From contig NZ_JAQNCS010000030.1 of assembly GCF_049472655.1 (NCBI RefSeq), positions 1 through 9,317 of the forward strand: 9,317 nucleotides of DNA, written 5' to 3'. This document shows, piece after piece, positions 6,989 through 9,317 of this stretch. The notes under the pieces were generated by a model. It saw only the letters and a list, made by a program, of their open reading frames with translations. It did no database searches and had not been told where the DNA came from. A program made the translations under genes and the position numbers. The DNA is from Deferribacter abyssi (GTDB lineage Bacteria > Chrysiogenota > Deferribacteres > Deferribacterales > Deferribacteraceae). Positions within the stretch are counted from its first letter, which is position 1; each line of letters opens with the position of its first letter.

Positions 6989-7962
6989 TTTTTATTCTTT
7001 CTTAATACTAAATATAATTTATGTAAAAGTGGAATTTTATATACAAATAGTTTTACTAAATTTTTTGGATAAATAAATAATACTAAATATTTAGGATAAT
7101 TTCTTTTTATAAAAATCACAAAATGTAACAAATCCTTAATATTTCCTTTTTTTAATACTATACTTAATAAAGAATTAAAATATCTTTTTAGCATTCTTTC
7201 TTTCCATTTTTCCAAATCCTTAGAAGAGAAAACTTTTTTTCTTTTAGCATATTCGTATGGTATTGTTATATATTTTGTATTTTCAATAAAAGTATCAAAA
7301 TTTGAGGTTGTTAACACTGAATTATCATGTCTTCTATAAACAGATACAAAGTCATCAATAAATCCCACATTTCCATATAAACACAATCTTAAAAACTCTA
7401 ACCAATCACTACTTATAACTTTATCATATTTAAAAACTTCCAAATCTCTCATTAATTTAACATTAAATACTGTAGTTGCAAAAGCAAAAGTTAAGCCTTT
7501 TTCATAATAATTAAAAAAAACATTTTTACCATTCATTACAATAGGAAATGTTTTTTTTAAAAAAATCTTTTTATCTTCATTTTCATAATATGTAATCTGA
7601 TTAGCATGTACTATCACAATATCTCTATTTTCATTAATCAAATCGATAGCTTTACTAATATATTGATTATCAATAAAGTAATCATCATCAGATAAAATAA
7701 TTGCCCATTCACCTGTAATATATTCATATAATGCTTTTCTCCAATTACCTACCATTCCTAAATTTTTTTCATTTCTAAAATACTTAAATCTTTTATCATT
7801 TAAAAAATTCTTTACAACTGTTTGTGTTTCATCCGTTGAACAGTTATCTGACACTACAACTTCTAAATTTGGATAATCTTGTGCTAAGGCACTTTCAATT
7901 GCCTGAACTAAATATTTAGCTCTATTATATGTTGGTATTATTATACTAACTTTTGGTAACAT
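6976..7962 (-). CDS. Glycosyltransferase, GT2 family (GT-A fold)
   Basis: A 328-residue GT2 enzyme. The GT-A domain opens with VSIIIPTYNRAKYL (5-18), has the nucleotide-binding VVVSDNCSTDET (35-46), GMVGNWRKAL (69-78) and the metal-binding D-x-D in LSDDDYF (90-96), followed by SSDWLEFLRL (184-193) and the acceptor-side YRRHDNSV (209-216). The C-terminal tail contains a basic, aromatic segment (about 285-320) that may lie on the membrane. It probably adds a sugar to the lipid-linked repeat unit. The first catalytic motif starts only five residues in, normal for the family, so the gene looks essentially complete, although the IS ends just 6 bp upstream of the ATG and a slightly longer native N-terminus cannot be excluded. 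Its ribosome site lies in the IS terminal repeat. Confidence 0.9.
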   Translation of the reverse strand: MLPKVSIIIPTYNRAKYLVQAIESALAQDYPNLEVVVSDNCSTDETQTVVKNFLNDKRFKYFRNEKNLGMVGNWRKALYEYITGEWAIILSDDDYFIDNQYISKAIDLINENRDIVIVHANQITYYENEDKKIFLKKTFPIVMNGKNVFFNYYEKGLTFAFATTVFNVKLMRDLEVFKYDKVISSDWLEFLRLCLYGNVGFIDDFVSVYRRHDNSVLTTSNFDTFIENTKYITIPYEYAKRKKVFSSKDLEKWKERMLKRYFNSLLSIVLKKGNIKDLLHFVIFIKRNYPKYLVLFIYPKNLVKLFVYKIPLLHKLYLVLRKNKKCAE

Positions 7963-7984
7963 TTAAAATGTCCCCCTTTGTCAA
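7963..7984 (-). promoter_or_regulatory. IS-borne outward TTGACA box and Shine-Dalgarno sequence for the GT2 gene
   Basis: On the minus strand the last bases of the IS read TTGACA (7984-7979), then AAGGGGGACA, followed by flanking TTTTAA and the ATG at 7962. AAGGGGG ends 9 nt before the ATG, a good Shine-Dalgarno position, and lies wholly within the IS terminal repeat. TTGACA is a perfect sigma-70 -35 hexamer facing the polysaccharide genes. The hexamer 17 bp further on (TGTTAC, overlapping the start codon) is a poor -10, so a working promoter is doubtful, whereas the ribosome-site role is well supported by spacing. Confidence 0.5.
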
Positions 7985-7996
7985 GACCAATTTAGA
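7969..7996 (+). repeat. IS terminal inverted repeat, transposase-distal end (IRR)
   Basis: Read inwards on the plus strand, this end is TGTCCCC, ten unmatched bases, then ACCAATTTAGA. The other end of the element (9316-9289, minus strand) has the same two blocks at identical spacing: 7/7 and 11/11 matching bases around a variable 10-base middle. It lies 6 bp from the ATG of the GT2 gene. Confidence 0.85.
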
Positions 7997-8016
7997 AATC
8001 TTTCTTATTCCTTTCA

Positions 8017-9243
8017 TTATGCTACATTTTGCAACAACTGTACTTTTGCAATATTGCAACTTTCTATCCAATCATTATAAACTTTATCAGGTGTTTTGTA
8101 TCCTATAGACGAATGAATTCTTTTTGAATTATAGATATTGATATATTCAGCTATACCATCTCTTGCCTCCTTGATTGTATTGTAGCTTTTAGGATAGACA
8201 TCTTCATACTTTAGAGTTCTAAAGAATCTTTCAATAGCAATATTGTCAATTGATCTACCTTTTGCATCCATAGAGATTGAGATTTCATTATCCTTTAGTA
8301 TCTGAATATGTTCTTTTGCTGTATATTGGCTTCCTTGATCAGAGTTAAAGATTTTTGGCTTTGGATACTTTGAAAGTGCATCTTTTAGTACACTTGTTGT
8401 AAGATTCACATCGATTGTGTTAGATATCTTCCAACTAATGATTTTCTTGGTATGCCAATCAATAATGGCACATAGGTAAGCAAAACCTTTTTCAAGTCTA
8501 ATATAGGTTATATCACCACTCTATACAACATTAGGTTTATCAATTTGAACCGATCCATTATCATCTTTAAACTCTTCTAAAAGGTACGGATACTTGTAAT
8601 CTAATCGATTAGCTATAGTTGTTTTAGGCTTAGGATAGAGTGCTTGGATGCCAAGATACTCGTAAGCTTTTTTAACAAGCTTTCTACCAACGTTAAAGCC
8701 TCTTTTCTTTAACTCCACAACCATTCGTCTTGTACCATAGTATGGATATTCTGTATGAATCTCATCAATAGCATCTAAAAGCTTTTTATCACCATCTGAA
8801 TTAAACGGTATTACAGGTTTATAATAGTATGCTGTCTTTGACATACCAAGTAACTCTAATCTCTTGTTTAGTGAAGGCACTTTTATTTGAGCTTGGACAC
8901 TGCCTTCACTATCAACTATTTCTCTTTTTATCGATAAGTCCAAGCTCTGTAGCTTTCCCACTGCCCAATCCCTCTCTACTATAACTTCTCCTAATTTCTT
9001 TGCTATTGCGTCTTTCTCTTTTTTAAGAGTCTCTATCTCCTCTTTATACTCTTGCACCACTGCACTCTTATCGAATGCCAATACTGCATTTTCTAAGAAC
9101 TGCTTTTTCCATTGCTGCAAACTCTTTGGAAGCAAGTCATATTTACTTGCTATCTCATTTATTGTTTTATCTCCCTCTAACAATTATTCAAGCACTACTT
9201 TAGCTTTGAATTCTGCTGTGAAGTTTCTTCTTTTTCTGCTCAT
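8017..9243 (-). pseudogene. IS3-family transposase (OrfAB in one frame) with two in-frame stop codons
   Basis: The frame from ATG 9243 to stop 8017-8019 has 408 sense/stop positions and keeps a single phase throughout. It opens MSRKRRNFTAEFKAKVVLE, then TAA (9186-9184, codon 20). The frame continues with the HTH part LLEGDKTINEIASKYDLLPK, a coiled-coil zipper (about codons 65-100), the HTH_21 region (YPYYGTRRMVVELKKRG) and IDKPNVV, then TAG (8523-8521, codon 241), where relatives have Trp (V-W-S-G-D-I-T-Y-I). After it come all catalytic residues: D244 in SGDITYI, D302 in NSDQGSQYT and E338 in NIAIERFFRTLK, spaced D-35-E. The rest of the coding sequence is intact, so inactivation looks recent. 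Open pieces are 9183-8524 and 8409-8020, neither likely to work alone. Confidence 0.88.
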
Positions 9244-9288
9244 CTTACATCTCCCATTTTAGTTTATCTATTTGGAATATATATCATA

Positions 9289-9316
9289 TCTAAATTGGTA
9301 TCTTTTTCTGGGGACA
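9289..9316 (-). repeat. IS terminal inverted repeat, transposase-proximal end (IRL)
   Basis: Read inwards on the minus strand from 9316: TGTCCCC, ten bases (AGAAAAAGAT), then ACCAATTTAGA. The two conserved blocks match the opposite end at 7969-7996 exactly. The stretch between this repeat and the transposase ATG (9288-9244) holds AT-rich TATGAT/TATATT sequences that may serve as a -10 and the GGGAGA ribosome site. Confidence 0.85.
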
Positions 9317-9317
9317 T

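Larger units (their letters stand above)
7969..9316 (-). mobile_element. IS3-family insertion sequence (about 1.35 kb), transposase inactivated
   Basis: The element is bounded by inverted repeats and contains one transposase frame on the minus strand. Size and gene content (HTH/leucine-zipper OrfA part, HTH_21, rve integrase core with D-D-35-E) fit the IS3 family, whose ends read TG...CA as here. OrfA and OrfB parts lie in one frame rather than two overlapping frames. The transposase start is ATG at 9243 with GGGAGA 6 nt upstream. The base flanking each end is A/T-complementary (7968 A, 9317 T), so the match could be extended by one base to 7968-9317. Target-site duplication cannot be examined because only one flanking base exists on the right. 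Confidence 0.88.

Noticed and set aside
8521..9183. Separate 220-residue transposase gene starting at TTG 9183
   Set aside because: The frame continues upstream to ATG 9243 across one stop codon and downstream across another in the same phase, and the ATG has the ribosome site. It is a piece of a broken gene.
8017..9243. Stop codon recoding or readthrough in the transposase
   Set aside because: The two stops are different codons (TAA, TAG) in a gene of a mobile element, all neighbouring genes use TAA/TAG/TGA-free frames normally and end at TAA, and no recoding signal is visible. Decay is simpler.
7960..9317. Target-site duplication and circle-junction promoter of the IS
   Set aside because: Only one base lies outside the right end, so a duplication cannot be tested. 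Joining the ends in silico places CCCAGA-like sequence where a -10 should be after TTGACA, so no junction promoter is apparent.
1..9317. CRISPR array, tRNA, rRNA or a JUMPstart/ops element
   Set aside because: No regularly spaced repeats, tRNA-like cloverleaf or rRNA segments were seen, and no ops-type sequence was found ahead of the polysaccharide genes, where the IS now lies.

Overview
The window is strongly A+T-rich, and every gene reads on the minus strand. It shows three things: the distal part of a surface-polysaccharide gene cluster, a broken TrlF-like gene behind it (low coordinates), and an IS3-family insertion sequence ahead of it (high coordinates). The heavy A+T bias, the Lys/Asn/Ile-rich proteins and the general look of the asparagine synthase and IS suggest a Campylobacterota bacterium (Sulfurimonas/Arcobacter-like). 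That is an inference from composition and remembered family resemblance; there is no rRNA or other marker gene here.

Layout in transcription order (high to low coordinates). (1) 7969-9316: an IS3-family element with matching terminal inverted repeats. Its single transposase frame (9243-8017) is broken by two in-frame stop codons, although the D-D-35-E catalytic residues survive. (2) 7962-812: six tightly packed genes that overlap one another by 7-49 bp: a GT2 glycosyltransferase, a glutamine-dependent asparagine synthase-like amidotransferase, a Wzy-type polymerase, a PAPS-dependent sulfotransferase, a CgeB-type glycosyltransferase and a GT4 glycosyltransferase. (3) 793-1: the start of a TrlF-like protein (PHP domain then, beyond the window, probably an SMC-like ATPase). 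Its frame is interrupted at an A7 run and resumes intact in the -1 frame. It starts 18 bp after the last glycosyltransferase, so it is probably co-transcribed.

Working model: three glycosyltransferases assemble an oligosaccharide on a lipid carrier, the AsnB homologue probably amidates a sugar acid (or another carboxylate), the sulfotransferase adds sulfate, and the Wzy-like membrane protein polymerises the units. No initiating phosphoglycosyltransferase, Wzx flippase or nucleotide-sugar synthesis gene is present, so the rest of the cluster must lie elsewhere, perhaps beyond the IS.

Most interesting points: the IS ends 6 bp before the first glycosyltransferase start codon, so its terminal repeat supplies that gene's Shine-Dalgarno sequence and carries a perfect outward-facing TTGACA; and the TrlF-like gene is interrupted at a classic A AAA AAA slippery heptamer, which could mean a switchable or frameshifted gene, a decayed gene or a sequencing error. 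The window ends at the outer edge of the IS, which looks like an assembly break at a repeat.
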